From the NCBI GenBank assembly GCA_944390745.1, contig CALXQK010000005.1, positions 1 through 64,000 on the forward strand: a stretch of DNA of 64,000 nt. The letters are read 5' to 3'. Below, one piece after another: positions 52,527 through 61,837 of this stretch (within the stretch, counting starts at the first letter, position 1; every line of letters starts with the position of its first letter). The notes beneath the pieces were generated by a model. It was not told the origin of the DNA. It searched no databases and saw only the letters and a list, made by a program, of their open reading frames with translations. The translations under genes were made by a program, and so were the position numbers. Source of the DNA: an uncultured Duodenibacillus sp. Lineage in GTDB: Bacteria; Pseudomonadota; Gammaproteobacteria; Burkholderiales; Burkholderiaceae_F.

Positions 52527-53192
52527 CTAGATGAGGATATCGAAGCCTGCGCGCTTGGCGCCGATGAGCGCCTCTGTGCGGTTGCGCGCGCCGAAGGCGC
52601 GGTAGATGGCCGCCACGTGCGTCTTGACCGTTCCCTCGGAGAGGTTGAGCTCGCGGCAGATGCGCTTGATCGGGTAGCCGCGCGCCAGGGCCTGCAGCAC
52701 GTCGGTCTGGCGCTGCGTGAGATGCACGCCGGGCTCGGGCTGGGGCGCCAGGTCGCCTGCGGTCTGCGAGATGAAGCCCGCCTTCTGCGCCTCGCTCAAA
52801 AGCCGCGAGGGGATGTAGACGCCGCCCTGGAGCACGAAGTCGATGGCGCGGGTGAGCATGCCGGTGTCAAGCGTCTTGGGCACGAACCCTGCGGCGCCGA
52901 GCTGCAGCACGCGCGTGATGCTTGCGGCGTCGACGAGCCCCGAGAGCACAAGAATCTTGAGCGCGGGATTGAGCGCCACAAGCTCCTCAAGAAGGCTCGT
53001 GGGCGTGGTCACGCCCGGAACGTTCAGATCGAGGATGACGAGATCCGTGCTTTCGCCGTGCCGGGCGGCAAGCGCACGCGCCTCGGCCGCCGTGCCGCCC
53101 GTGTGAACGACGGCGTCGGGAAACCTGGTCTTTAGAAGAAGACTCAGCGCCTGAACAATCAGGGCGTGGTCGTCGATGAGCAGAAACTGCAT
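52527..53192 (-). CDS. NarL/LuxR-type response regulator
   Basis: A 221-residue regulator. The receiver domain has LLIDDHALI, the phospho-acceptor in VILDLNVPG, VLSG and FVPKT, and the C-terminal LuxR helix-turn-helix reads LTQRQTDVLQALARGYPIKRI and LSEGTVKTHV. It is intact. Its 3' end lies 3 bp from the 3' end of the hybrid kinase gene, so the two converge. Start ATG 53192 is chosen because residues before it are not receiver-like. Confidence 0.87.
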   Translation of the reverse strand: MQFLLIDDHALIVQALSLLLKTRFPDAVVHTGGTAAEARALAARHGESTDLVILDLNVPGVTTPTSLLEELVALNPALKILVLSGLVDAASITRVLQLGAAGFVPKTLDTGMLTRAIDFVLQGGVYIPSRLLSEAQKAGFISQTAGDLAPQPEPGVHLTQRQTDVLQALARGYPIKRICRELNLSEGTVKTHVAAIYRAFGARNRTEALIGAKRAGFDILI

Positions 53193-53331
53193 GCAAGCCT
53201 GGGCGCAAAAGGGGCGGCGCGGCGCATCTTCATTTCCTGAAGATCGCAGGCCGTCGGGATGAAGACAACTTCGAGATTGAATGTTCGATTTTACCTTGTG
53301 CCGCCGGGGTGATTTCGCATCCAGCCGGAAT

Positions 53332-54378
53332 CTAGAGCGGCTTGCGCCATCCAAAGCGCGCGTGCTGCAAAAGCGTAAAGGACTCGATCAGGTCCTCAAT
53401 GCGGGCGTTGAATTCGGCGGGCTCCCGGGTGCGGTTGACGGCCTTCATGGCGCGGTGAAGCTTTTCGAGCTCGTCGTCTGCGCCGAAAAGGCAGCTCTGG
53501 TAGAACCAGTACTCCTTCAGGCGCATCATGGCGTTCTTGCGGCTTTCAAAAAGCGTCGTGTAGGCATCGAAAAGCGCATGGTGAAAGCTGCGGATTTCCC
53601 CGCGGCTTGCGGCCGGACCGCCGCGGGCCTTGCGAAGCAGCGCGGGATCGGCCATGAGCGCGCGCCCGATCATGATCTCCGCCAGTCCCCCGGGCGCGGC
53701 CGCAAAGGCATTCCCAGCGGCTGCGATGTCGCCCTCGGTCACGATGTCGCCGTTGACTCCAAGGGGCGCCTTGATTGAGGGAAGCGCCGAGAGCAGCACG
53801 CTGCGGCGCGCGTCGCCCTTGTAGAAGTCGCTGCGAATGCGCGGGTGCACGATGAGCCGCGCGATCGGATAGAGGTTGTAGAGCTCAACGATGCCGGCGA
53901 ACTCATCCGGGCTCCTGAGGCCAAGACGCGTCTTGACCGAGACGGCAATCGGCAGGTCCTGCCCGAAGACGTCGTCGAAAAACTCCCGCAGCGCAATCGC
54001 ATCGCCCAGAAACCCCGAGCCCTTTCCCTTGACAACGACCGTGCCCGCCGGGCACCCCAGATTGAGGTTGACCTCCGGGTAGCCCATGTCGGCCAGCGCC
54101 CTTGCCGCCCAGAGAAAGTCGGCGCTGCGGCGCGTGAGCAGCTGCGGGATGACCGCAAGTCCTTCATTGGCCCTGGGGGCGAGCTCGCGAAGCTGCCGCG
54201 CCGTAAAGCGCGGCTCCACGGTGGGCGTGACAAAGGGCAGGTAGTAGCGGTCGGCCGCGCCGAACATCTCGGCGTGCAGACGTCGAAAGACAACGGTGGT
54301 GAGCCCCTCCATCGGGGCGGCGGTGAGCTGGGGGCTGGAGTGCGGCATTGAAAAAACAGGGTCAGGAACGATTTTCAT
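53332..54378 (-). CDS. tRNA-dihydrouridine synthase
   Basis: A 348-residue FMN-dependent Dus enzyme that reduces uridines in tRNA. LTAAPMEGLTTVVFRRL opens the barrel; NLNLGCPAGTVVVKGKGSGFL carries the NxGCP Cys and the flavin-site residues; VSVKTRLGL and the GIGRALMAD-like MIGRALMADPAL complete the family pattern. It is nearer to DusC/DusB types than to DusA, but the exact class is uncertain, so no symbol is given. It lies upstream of the LuxR regulator gene on the same strand, with a 139-bp gap. Confidence 0.88.
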   Translation of the reverse strand: MKIVPDPVFSMPHSSPQLTAAPMEGLTTVVFRRLHAEMFGAADRYYLPFVTPTVEPRFTARQLRELAPRANEGLAVIPQLLTRRSADFLWAARALADMGYPEVNLNLGCPAGTVVVKGKGSGFLGDAIALREFFDDVFGQDLPIAVSVKTRLGLRSPDEFAGIVELYNLYPIARLIVHPRIRSDFYKGDARRSVLLSALPSIKAPLGVNGDIVTEGDIAAAGNAFAAAPGGLAEIMIGRALMADPALLRKARGGPAASRGEIRSFHHALFDAYTTLFESRKNAMMRLKEYWFYQSCLFGADDELEKLHRAMKAVNRTREPAEFNARIEDLIESFTLLQHARFGWRKPL

Positions 54379-54546
54379 CGGCGGGTCCCGGGGCGGGTGA
54401 AATCATAACGATGTTCGGCCCGGGGGATCGGATCGGCCGCCTGCCCGGCGCAGGGCGCTGTAAGATTGAAAAAGGCGTCCGGGGCTTGCTGCCTTGCGCT
54501 CATTGCCGCGGCGTTCGTCCGTTTTTTGTTTTGTGGAGCTTCCCCC

Positions 54547-54912
54547 ATGAATTTTGAAAAGACCGTTCAGGACCTCATGAAGAAGGAGGCCGAGCTTGAG
54601 GCCCGCAGGGAAAGGGCGCGCGCCTTTGCCCTTGAGGAGATCAACGCCACGATCCGCCTGCTTGACATCAAGCCCGCGGATCTTGACTTCTCGGGCAGGC
54701 AGGCTGCCGCCCGCCGCGGCAGCGTGCGCCGCACGGGCCGCTCCAGCTGCAAGGTTGCACCCAAGTACCGTACGCCCGAGGGGGCGACATGGACCGGGCG
54801 CGGCAAGCAGCCCGCGGCCATCCGCGAGGCCCTCGCCCGCGGCCTGACGCTTGAGGCGATGACGATTCGCGCGGACGGCACGACTGCGGCCGAGGCGTCT
54901 TCGCAGGCCTGA
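54547..54912 (+). CDS. H-NS-family nucleoid protein
   Basis: A 121-residue protein with an N-terminal coiled-coil oligomerisation helix (DLMKKEAELEARRERARAFALEEI) and a C-terminal H-NS DNA-binding domain (KVAPKYRTPEGATWTGRGKQP). Betaproteobacterial H-NS proteins carry this YRxPEGATWTGRG pattern. It silences AT-rich genes; in this window the AT-rich hsd cargo would be a natural target, which is an inference. Confidence 0.9.
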   Translation: MNFEKTVQDLMKKEAELEARRERARAFALEEINATIRLLDIKPADLDFSGRQAAARRGSVRRTGRSSCKVAPKYRTPEGATWTGRGKQPAAIREALARGLTLEAMTIRADGTTAAEASSQA

Positions 54913-54987
54913 TCGGCCGCTGTCGTGCGCCTTCGGGCGCCGGATGCGGGCGCTGCCTCTGCGCGCGGCGGCGGACTGCCGGCAAGA

Positions 54988-55032
54988 ATAGACAAAGACT
55001 ATCGAAAAACGTTCCAAATAGTATTGGACTAT
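54988..55032 (+). promoter_or_regulatory. Pair of OxyR-like sites upstream of dps
   Basis: Two exact ATAG-N7-CTAT modules occur at 54988-55002 and 55018-55032. Their centres are 30 bp apart, whereas the classic OxyR tetramer site has 22 bp. The downstream module overlaps the predicted -35 box. Confidence 0.55.
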
Positions 55033-55053
55033 TACGGGGGCCGTCCGTAAACT
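55024..55053 (+). promoter_or_regulatory. dps promoter
   Basis: TTGGAC (55024-55029) and TAAACT (55048-55053) with an 18-bp spacer; the start is predicted near 55060, about 50 bp before dps. Confidence 0.5.
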
Positions 55054-55109
55054 CCTTGTCAAGAGGTCAAAGACAGTGTTGACCATTTGATTTTCAAGGA
55101 GATTTCGTG

Positions 55110-55601
55110 ATGAACAGCTGCAACATGAAGCCCGCTGCCGGCGCCGCCGCTTCCTGCCCCTTTATCGTCTATCTGGCCAACCTTGCGGTGTGGAACGCCA
55201 AGCTCCACAACCTGCACTGGAACGTCGTGGGTCCTGCCTTCGTGCAGGTGCATGAGTTCACCGAGTCGCTCTACGACGAGGTCTTTGAGCAGTATGACGC
55301 CGTGGCCGAGGCCTGCAAGATGCGCGGCAAGTTCCCGATGGTGCGTCTTGCCGACTATCTCGCGACGGCTTCAATCAAGGAGCTTGAGGCGCGCGACTAT
55401 CCGGTTGCCGAGGTGCTTGCGATCGTCGAGGCCGACATGCGCGAGATGCGCGACCTTGCGGCCGTCATCCGCAGCGGCGCCGACGCCCAGGGCGACTTCC
55501 TGCTCGTGTCCCAGTTTGAGGACTACATCGCCAGGTTCGACAAGAATCTCTGGTTCCTGGCGGCAATGCAGAAGCGCTGCTGCGAAAAGACGCAGGACTA
55601 G
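55110..55601 (+). CDS. dps: Dps-family ferritin-like protein
   Basis: A 163-residue Dps/ferritin-like protein. The dinuclear-site pattern is visible in AKLHNLHWNVVGPAFVQVHEFTE (two His and Glu) and DEVFEQYDAVAE. Dps proteins store iron with H2O2 as oxidant and protect DNA. The N-terminus is Cys-containing and short. AAGGAG before ATG 55110 sets the start; GTG 55107 is the alternative. Upstream OxyR-like modules fit oxidative-stress control. Confidence 0.92.
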   Translation: MNSCNMKPAAGAAASCPFIVYLANLAVWNAKLHNLHWNVVGPAFVQVHEFTESLYDEVFEQYDAVAEACKMRGKFPMVRLADYLATASIKELEARDYPVAEVLAIVEADMREMRDLAAVIRSGADAQGDFLLVSQFEDYIARFDKNLWFLAAMQKRCCEKTQD

Positions 55602-55606
55602 ACGCT

Positions 55607-55638
55607 CGGCCGCCTGCGGCCGCTTCGCCGGGCGGCCG
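55607..55638 (+). terminator. dps terminator hairpin
   Basis: CGGCCGCC (55607-55614) pairs with GGCGGCCG (55631-55638), just past the dps stop, followed by a T-richer stretch. Confidence 0.5.
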
Positions 55639-55832
55639 GCAGGCTCCTTTCTATTTTGCGGGAGACCGTGCTGCACGCCAGCCGCGTCTCCCGCATGGCT
55701 TTGCGGCTGACCTTCCTTGCCCTTGCATCGGAGGGAAAAAATTGTTCGCAATCTTTTCGGCCGGCGGGCGGACGCGGCGTTTTGCGCGACAATGCGCACA
55801 CCACGCACGCAACGCAGGGGGATTTTCTTCGT

Positions 55833-56576
55833 ATGACCAGGGCCGTGATTGTCGGCGCAACCTCGGGCATCGGCCGGGAGGTTGCCCTTCAGCTTTATGA
55901 AAGGGGCTGGGAGATCGGCATCGCCGGGCGGCGCCGCGAAAAGCTCGAGGAGCTTGCGTCCCGCGATCCGCAGCGCATCCACATGCGCGTGATTGACGTG
56001 CGCGAGCAGGGAGCCCCCGCCGAGCTCTCCGCGCTCATCGATGAGATGGGCGGCATGGACGTCTACATCCACTGCGCGGGCGTGGGCAGCCAGAACGCCG
56101 TTCTCAATGCCGACATTGAGATGGAGGCCGTGCGCACCAATGTCGCGGGCTTTGTGCGCATGGTCGACGCCGCATTCTCCTACTTCATGAGGGCGGGGCG
56201 CGGGCACATCTGCGCCGTCACTTCGATTGCAGGCACCATGGGGCTTGGCGTCACGCCCGCCTATTCGGCCGCCAAGCGCTTTCAAAACACCTATCTTGAC
56301 GCGCTCGAGCAGCTCTCGCACCTGCGCGGCAGGCCGCTTGTCTTCACCGACATCCGGCCGGGCTTTGTCGATACGCCGTTTCTTCACGACGGCAGACACT
56401 ATCCGATGATGATTGCCGCCGACGCGGCCGCGCGCAGCATCGTCGAGGCGATTGATCGCAAAAAGCGCACGGTCGTCATCGACTGGCGCTACCGGATTCT
56501 CGTCTTTTTCTGGCGTCTGGTGCCGCAATGGCTCTGGAAGCGCCTGCCGATTCGCACCGAACGCATCGAGCCCTGA
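55833..56576 (+). CDS. Short-chain dehydrogenase/reductase
   Basis: A 247-residue SDR: the NAD(P) motif VGATSGIG at residues 7-14, the AGRRREKL basic segment suggesting NADPH, the catalytic Ser in VTSIAG, and YSAAK. A C-terminal membrane-like helix (RILVFFWRLVPQWLW) suggests membrane association, as in DhrB-type/reductases of lipids. The substrate is unknown. ATG 55833 is chosen because the Rossmann fold starts right after it. Confidence 0.87.
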   Translation: MTRAVIVGATSGIGREVALQLYERGWEIGIAGRRREKLEELASRDPQRIHMRVIDVREQGAPAELSALIDEMGGMDVYIHCAGVGSQNAVLNADIEMEAVRTNVAGFVRMVDAAFSYFMRAGRGHICAVTSIAGTMGLGVTPAYSAAKRFQNTYLDALEQLSHLRGRPLVFTDIRPGFVDTPFLHDGRHYPMMIAADAAARSIVEAIDRKKRTVVIDWRYRILVFFWRLVPQWLWKRLPIRTERIEP

Positions 56577-56761
56577 ACGCAAGGCGCATCCTGGTTCGGG
56601 CGTTCGGCTGAAGCGGCGCTGCCCTGCCTGCGGCACGGCGCGCGCCAATCGCCGTTAGAATATGCCCACCTTCATGCGCGCCTTTTTTTGCGGCGCGCAT
56701 GTGCGCGGCCGGCTCCTTTCGCAGGGCGGCTGCGCGTCTTCCCCTTTGAGATTCTTTTCAT

Positions 56762-57643
56762 ATGAGCTGGCTGACACGCATTATTCCGAGCATCTCCTCG
56801 CGCACCACCACGTCCGAACCCAAGAAAAAGAGTCCGATCCCGGCTGGTCTCTGGATGAAGTGTCCGTCCTGCGACCAGGTGCTCTACAAGGAGGAGCTCG
56901 AGGAGTCGCTGCGCGTCTGCCCCAAGTGCGGTTTTCACATGCGCCTCGGCGCCCGCGACCGTCTGCAGGCGTTCCTTGACTGGAAGGGCACGCACGAGGA
57001 GATCGGCGCCGACGTCCGTCCGGTCGATACGCTGGGGTTCGTCGACTCGCAGCGCTATCCCGATCGACTCGAGAGCGCCAGGCGCAAGACGAACGAAACC
57101 GATGCGCTGCTGGTGATGCGCGGCGAGCTGCGCCGCCAGCCCGTGGTGGCCGCGGCCTTTGAGTTCGGCTTCATGGGCGGCTCCATGGGCAGCGTCGTGG
57201 GCGAGCGCTTTGCCCTTGGCGTGGAGCGCTGCCTCAAGGAGCACATCCCCTTTGTGACCTTCACGAGCACGGGCGGGGCCCGCATGCAGGAGGGGCTGCT
57301 GTCGCTCATGCAGATGGCCAAGACCAACGCGGCCATCAGCCTTCTTGAACGCGCCCGGATTCCCTACGTGTCGATTCTCACCGACCCCACGATGGGCGGC
57401 GTGTCGGCCTCGTTCGCCTTCATGGGCGACGTGGTGATTGCCGAGCCCAATGCCCTCATCGGCTTTGCCGGTCCGCGCGTCATCGAGCAGACCGTGCGCG
57501 AGAAGCTCCCCGAGGGATTCCAGCATGCCGAGATGCTCCTCGAGAAGGGAGCCATTGACATGATTGTCGATCGCCGCGACCTGCGCGCGGTCGTCTCCGA
57601 GCTGATTGCACTGTTGTCCGACAAGCCCACGCCCTCGGTGTAG
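56762..57643 (+). CDS. accD: Acetyl-CoA carboxylase carboxyltransferase subunit beta
   Basis: The 293-residue beta subunit joins AccA to make malonyl-CoA. A C4 zinc ribbon ([20 protein letters not shown] then PKCGF) precedes the crotonase-type core with [22 protein letters not shown] and [25 protein letters not shown]. It is complete and intact. It is followed 70 bp later by dapA. Confidence 0.96.
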   Translation: MSWLTRIIPSISSRTTTSEPKKKSPIPAGLWMKCPSCDQVLYKEELEESLRVCPKCGFHMRLGARDRLQAFLDWKGTHEEIGADVRPVDTLGFVDSQRYPDRLESARRKTNETDALLVMRGELRRQPVVAAAFEFGFMGGSMGSVVGERFALGVERCLKEHIPFVTFTSTGGARMQEGLLSLMQMAKTNAAISLLERARIPYVSILTDPTMGGVSASFAFMGDVVIAEPNALIGFAGPRVIEQTVREKLPEGFQHAEMLLEKGAIDMIVDRRDLRAVVSELIALLSDKPTPSV

Positions 57644-57713
57644 GGGGCCCGGGCAGACTGCAGGGCGGCGGCAAAAAGGCCTTCCCAAAGAGAAAACAAA
57701 GGGAGTGATGCAG

Positions 57714-58607
57714 ATGATTCAAGGTTCTCTGGTGGCGCTTGTGACGCCCATGCACGAAGACGGTTCGGTTGACTACGAGGCGCTTTCCCGGCTGATTGAG
57801 TGGCACATCGAGTCGGGCACCGACGGCATCGTCAGCGTGGGAACCACGGGCGAGTCGCCCACGCTCAGCGTCGAGGAGCACAACGAGGTGATCGCCTTCA
57901 CCGTCAAGGCGGCCGCCGGCCGCATTCCGGTCATCGCCGGCACGGGCGGCAACTCCACGGCCGAGGCGATCGAGCTGACCCGGGAGGCCCTGCGCGCGGG
58001 CGCCGACGCCTCGCTTCAGGTCGTGCCCTATTACAACAAGCCCACCCAGGAGGGGCTCTATCAGCACTTCCGCACGATTGCCGAGGCTGTCGACATTCCG
58101 ATCATTCTCTACAACGTGCCCGGCCGCACCGTCGCCGATCTGAAGAACGATACGGTGCTGCGGCTTGCGCAGATTCCCTCCATCGTCGGCCTCAAGGACG
58201 CCACGGGCGACATCGCCCGCGGCATCGATCTGCTGCGGCGGCTGCCCCAGGCCGCGGGCGGCCGCGAATTTGCCGTTTACTCGGGCAATGACGACTCGGC
58301 GCTTGCGCTGATGCTTGTGGGCGGCGCGGGCGTCATCTCCGTGACGGCCAACCTTGTGCCGCGCGAAATGCATGAGATGGCCTCGGCGGCCGTCGCAGGC
58401 AACGTGAGCGCTGCGCGCACCATCAACGATCGCCTGATGCCGCTGCACCAGAAGCTCTTCTGCGAGCCCAACCCGGTGGCCCCGAAGTGGGCGCTCTACC
58501 GCATGGGCCGCATGGGGCCGGGCATCCGGCTGCCGCTGACGATGCTCTCGAAGGCCAACAGGCCCGTCGTCGAGGCGGCCATGCGCGAGGCGGGCGTTGA
58601 GTTCTGA
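57714..58607 (+). CDS. dapA: 4-hydroxy-tetrahydrodipicolinate synthase
   Basis: A 297-residue TIM-barrel enzyme condensing pyruvate with aspartate semialdehyde for lysine and diaminopimelate. GTTGESPTL, the catalytic Tyr in [17 protein letters not shown] and the Schiff-base Lys in GLKDATGD are present. GGGAG eight bases before ATG 57714 makes this the preferred start; ATG 57708 is too close. bamC follows, a conserved order. Confidence 0.95.
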   Translation: MIQGSLVALVTPMHEDGSVDYEALSRLIEWHIESGTDGIVSVGTTGESPTLSVEEHNEVIAFTVKAAAGRIPVIAGTGGNSTAEAIELTREALRAGADASLQVVPYYNKPTQEGLYQHFRTIAEAVDIPIILYNVPGRTVADLKNDTVLRLAQIPSIVGLKDATGDIARGIDLLRRLPQAAGGREFAVYSGNDDSALALMLVGGAGVISVTANLVPREMHEMASAAVAGNVSAARTINDRLMPLHQKLFCEPNPVAPKWALYRMGRMGPGIRLPLTMLSKANRPVVEAAMREAGVEF

Positions 58608-58799
58608 GTGCGGGGCTCCGTCAGCAGGGGCGCGGCCCGCGACCCTCGAAATGGTCCGGTTCCAGGCGCGCATCGCGTTTCAAGATGTGAGTGGCGCGCA
58701 GATGCGGCGGGCCCATTTGCTAAACTTGCCCCCGATTTGTTGCGTGCCCGGCTCCTGCCAGCTGCTGGAGGGCGTCGCGGACGCTGGTTTTTAGGATAA

Positions 58800-59966
58800 A
58801 TGCAGAATATGGTTAAACACGCCTTGCGTGCGGCGGCTGCCGCCTCCATTGCGGCTGCCCTGACGGGATGCTCGTCTCTGGGCATTGACTTCACCGACGA
58901 GAAGGTCCAGTACGAGTCCTCCACCTCGCGCGCTCCGCTTGAAATTCCGCCTGATCTCGATCAGGTGACGCGCAACGACCGCTACAGCATCCCGACTCGT
59001 CCCCAGATCGTGAGCGCCAATGCCGAGGCCGCCAAAGCCCAGCAGGAGGCGGCCGCCCGCGGCGACGGGCCCAGCGAGGTGCTTCCCCAGACCGAGATTG
59101 CCAAGGTGGTGCGCGAGGGCTCGGTGCGCTACGTGCACGTCGCCCAGCCGCCGGAAAAGGTCTGGCCGCTGCTGCAGGACTTCTGGGGCACCGTCGGCCT
59201 TGTGGTCAAGTCCCAGGATTCCACGACGGGCGTCATGCAGACCGAGTGGGCTGAGAACAAGGCCAACCTTCCCAAGGACATCATCCGCGCGACCATCGGC
59301 AAGGCGATCGACTTCGTCTATGACACGGGAACGCGCGATCAGTACCGCGCCCGCATGGAGCGCGCCGACGACGGCACGACCAACATCTACATCACTCACC
59401 GCCAGATGGTCGAGGTGCTCAAGGGACCCCAGGAGGACAGCACGATCTGGCAGCCCGGTCCCTCGGACCCCGAGCTTGAGGCCGTGATGCTCACCAAGCT
59501 CGCCCAGCAGCTCGAGCAGGAGTTCAATCCGAGCGCTAAGCCCCAGGAGCAGGTTGCGGTCGACCAGCTTGAGGCCGTGCGCTACCAGCCCATGAGCGAG
59601 GTGATCAACGGCGCCGACGGCAAGCCCGAGGCGGTTGTCATCAGCGAGCCCTTCGACCGCGCCTGGCGTCGCGTGGGCGTGGCCCTTGATCGCGCTGGAT
59701 TTGAGGTTGCCGACCGCGACCGCAGCCAGGGTCTCTTTATGATCCGCTACCTTGATCCGGACTACGAGCAGCAGAAGAAGTCCGAGCAGGGATTCTTTAC
59801 GAACCTCTTCTCCAAGACCAAGGCCGTTGAGCCGGTGGAATATCGCCTGCGGCTTTCTCCGGAAGGCGACAAGACCCGCGTGACGGTGCTCTCGGCCGAC
59901 GGCCGCGCCGACGAAACCGGCGTCGCCCCGAGGATTTTGACGCTCATCGGCGAACAGACGCGATAG
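58800..59966 (+). CDS. bamC: Outer membrane assembly lipoprotein BamC
   Basis: A 388-residue lipoprotein with a signal peptide and lipobox LTGC (Cys near residue 24), an unstructured N-terminal part with EIPPDLDQVTRNDRYSIP, and two BamC helix-grip domains. It helps the BAM complex fold outer-membrane proteins. Position directly after dapA matches NlpB/BamC in many Gram-negative bacteria. ATG 58800 has AGGATA close by; ATG 58809 is an alternative. Confidence 0.9.
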   Translation: MQNMVKHALRAAAAASIAAALTGCSSLGIDFTDEKVQYESSTSRAPLEIPPDLDQVTRNDRYSIPTRPQIVSANAEAAKAQQEAAARGDGPSEVLPQTEIAKVVREGSVRYVHVAQPPEKVWPLLQDFWGTVGLVVKSQDSTTGVMQTEWAENKANLPKDIIRATIGKAIDFVYDTGTRDQYRARMERADDGTTNIYITHRQMVEVLKGPQEDSTIWQPGPSDPELEAVMLTKLAQQLEQEFNPSAKPQEQVAVDQLEAVRYQPMSEVINGADGKPEAVVISEPFDRAWRRVGVALDRAGFEVADRDRSQGLFMIRYLDPDYEQQKKSEQGFFTNLFSKTKAVEPVEYRLRLSPEGDKTRVTVLSADGRADETGVAPRILTLIGEQTR

Positions 59967-60155
59967 GTGCGCGCACGCACTCGCCCCGGTCCGGCGCCGC
60001 GCGCTTGCTGAGCAGGTCGTGCGGCGCCCTCCGCGCGGGCTCAGGCGGGCGGCAGGGGGCTGCGGGCTGCCTGCGGCCCGCCGTCGCATTTGGAGGGATC
60101 GTCGACGGCCTCACCGCAGGCGCAGATTTTGCAACCAACCCATACCTGGTGACTT

Positions 60156-60665
60156 ATGTCGGCTCTCAGCGATGTGCTCGTGCCGAGCTTTTCCGGACGC
60201 ATCCCCCGCAGGACCTACTGGCTTGCGGTCGTGGTGTTCCTGTTTCTCGTCAATGTCCTGCCGATCGGCTTCTACGGGCTTGCCGGCGACTATCCCTTCG
60301 TCTATACGGACGCATTTCTTGCGGCGGCAAGCGTCTATCTCATTGCCTGCTACGTGCTCTTCATCTCGGCTCTGGTGCGCCGCCTGCACGACGTCGGCCG
60401 CACGGGACTCTGGGCGCTGCTTCTGGTGATCCCGCTGGTGGGCCAGATTTTCGCGCTCGTCATCGGGTGCCTTTCAAGCGCCGAGGGAGCCAACCGCTAT
60501 GGACCCAACCCCGACGGGCGCGAGGCTCCCGCAGCAGCCGACCCGGCGAGCGCCGTGGCGGCGCTCGCCGAGCTTGAGCGCATGCTCGACAAGGGGCTTC
60601 TGACGCGCGAGGAGTTTGAAGCAGAGAAGGCGCGGCTTTTCGGCAGCGCCCTCAGGCACTCCTGA
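60156..60665 (+). CDS. DUF805 membrane protein with SHOCT tail
   Basis: A 169-residue inner-membrane protein. The DUF805 domain has SGRIPRRTYWLAVV, several helices and RRLHDVGRTGLWALLLVIPLVG. The tail LERMLDKGLLTREEFEAEKARL is a SHOCT-type helical pair common at the ends of membrane and oligomerising proteins. Its function is not established. Confidence 0.85.
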   Translation: MSALSDVLVPSFSGRIPRRTYWLAVVVFLFLVNVLPIGFYGLAGDYPFVYTDAFLAAASVYLIACYVLFISALVRRLHDVGRTGLWALLLVIPLVGQIFALVIGCLSSAEGANRYGPNPDGREAPAAADPASAVAALAELERMLDKGLLTREEFEAEKARLFGSALRHS

Positions 60666-60817
60666 AACAGGCGGCTGCGTTTTTTTTATGGACAGGCTCG
60701 GGCCGCAGCAGGGCCAGGCCTGCCAGGCGCAGCGATCCGACTCAACTGACATCCGAAAGGAGACGGCGCATTCCCCCCGGCCCGAGGGGCGGCGGGCAAG
60801 ACGCGCCGACATTTTTT

Positions 60818-61333
60818 ATGAACATTCAAAAGGACGCGCTCGTCACGATTCACGTGGCGATGTATGACCTTCAGGGCAATCTTCTCGAGGAGACGGATCC
60901 CGCGGGCGTGACGTATCTGCACGGGCACGGCGACATCTTCGAGCGCATTGAAAAGGCGCTCGAGGGAAAGAAGAAGGGCGAGAGCATCGACGTGACGCTC
61001 GAGCCCGAGGAGGCCTTCGGGGAGTTTGACCCCGATGCGATCTACATGGTGCCCGTTGAAAAGCTCGGCGATCCCGAGCTCGTGGTTGCGGGACTTGTCT
61101 TTGACGGCGTTCCGGGGCTTGTCAACGACGGCCGCAGCTATCGCGTCACGGACGTTGCGCAGGGACAGGCGGTGCTCGACGCCAACCATCCGCTTGCGGG
61201 CTGGACGCTTCGCTTCGTGGTCAAGGTGCTCGATGTCGAGCCCGCGCCAGACGAGGAGGCCGTGGGCAGCGACGAGGTGGTCGTGCCGGGCTTTCTCGGC
61301 TTTGCCGACAAGATCATTGACGAGGTCGACTAA
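60818..61333 (+). CDS. SlyD-type FKBP peptidyl-prolyl isomerase
   Basis: A 171-residue FKBP of the SlyD type: IHVAMYDLQGNLLEETD, YLHGHGDIFERIEKALEGKKKGE and the inserted-flap segment ALEGKKKGESIDV.. EAFGEFDPDAI are visible. The usual His-rich nickel-binding tail of E. coli SlyD is missing; the tail is acidic instead, so nickel handling is doubtful. It is a prolyl isomerase/chaperone by family. Confidence 0.87.
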   Translation: MNIQKDALVTIHVAMYDLQGNLLEETDPAGVTYLHGHGDIFERIEKALEGKKKGESIDVTLEPEEAFGEFDPDAIYMVPVEKLGDPELVVAGLVFDGVPGLVNDGRSYRVTDVAQGQAVLDANHPLAGWTLRFVVKVLDVEPAPDEEAVGSDEVVVPGFLGFADKIIDEVD

Positions 61334-61538
61334 GTCCCGGTCCCGCACCCGCAGGCCCTGGCCGGGAGAGCTTCGGTCGCCGGCTTCAGAGAGCCGGGCT
61401 CAAGGCTTTTCCCAAGGCTCTCCGCACAGGGAGCCGCACGGCCCGCGGCTATAATCCAAGTCTTAGGAAGAATTGCTCAGCGCGCCTGTCGACCGGCGCG
61501 CGGGCCAGGCATCTACAAGAACAAGAGGTAGTACACAG

Positions 61539-61760
61539 ATGACGATGCGACAGGATGAGACGGATGTGAATTTTGTGGACATCAAGCCCGCCGACATGCA
61601 GCGCGCCGCCGAGGCGATGCGCGAGGAGATCTCGGCCGTGCGCCGCGCCTGGGAGAAGACGCACTGGACGCTTGAGTACGCAAGAAAGACCTATCCGCAG
61701 GATGCGCGGCTCATCGAGGCGCTCGACACCATTCGCCACTACCTTGAGAGCCGCATGTAG
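61539..61760 (+). CDS. Small hypothetical protein
   Basis: A 73-residue helical protein of unknown family (VDIKPADMQRAAEAMREEIS, then WEKTHWTLEYARKTYPQDAR). AGAGGT precedes ATG 61539. Its codon use is like that of the neighbouring core genes. It lies 77 bp before psd. Confidence 0.55.
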   Translation: MTMRQDETDVNFVDIKPADMQRAAEAMREEISAVRRAWEKTHWTLEYARKTYPQDARLIEALDTIRHYLESRM

Positions 61761-61837
61761 CGGCAAGCGGACCGGCGCAGGCTCTGCAAGGGTCCTCCCG
61801 CACTTTTTTACATCTGTTCTATCTGGAGACAGAAGCC

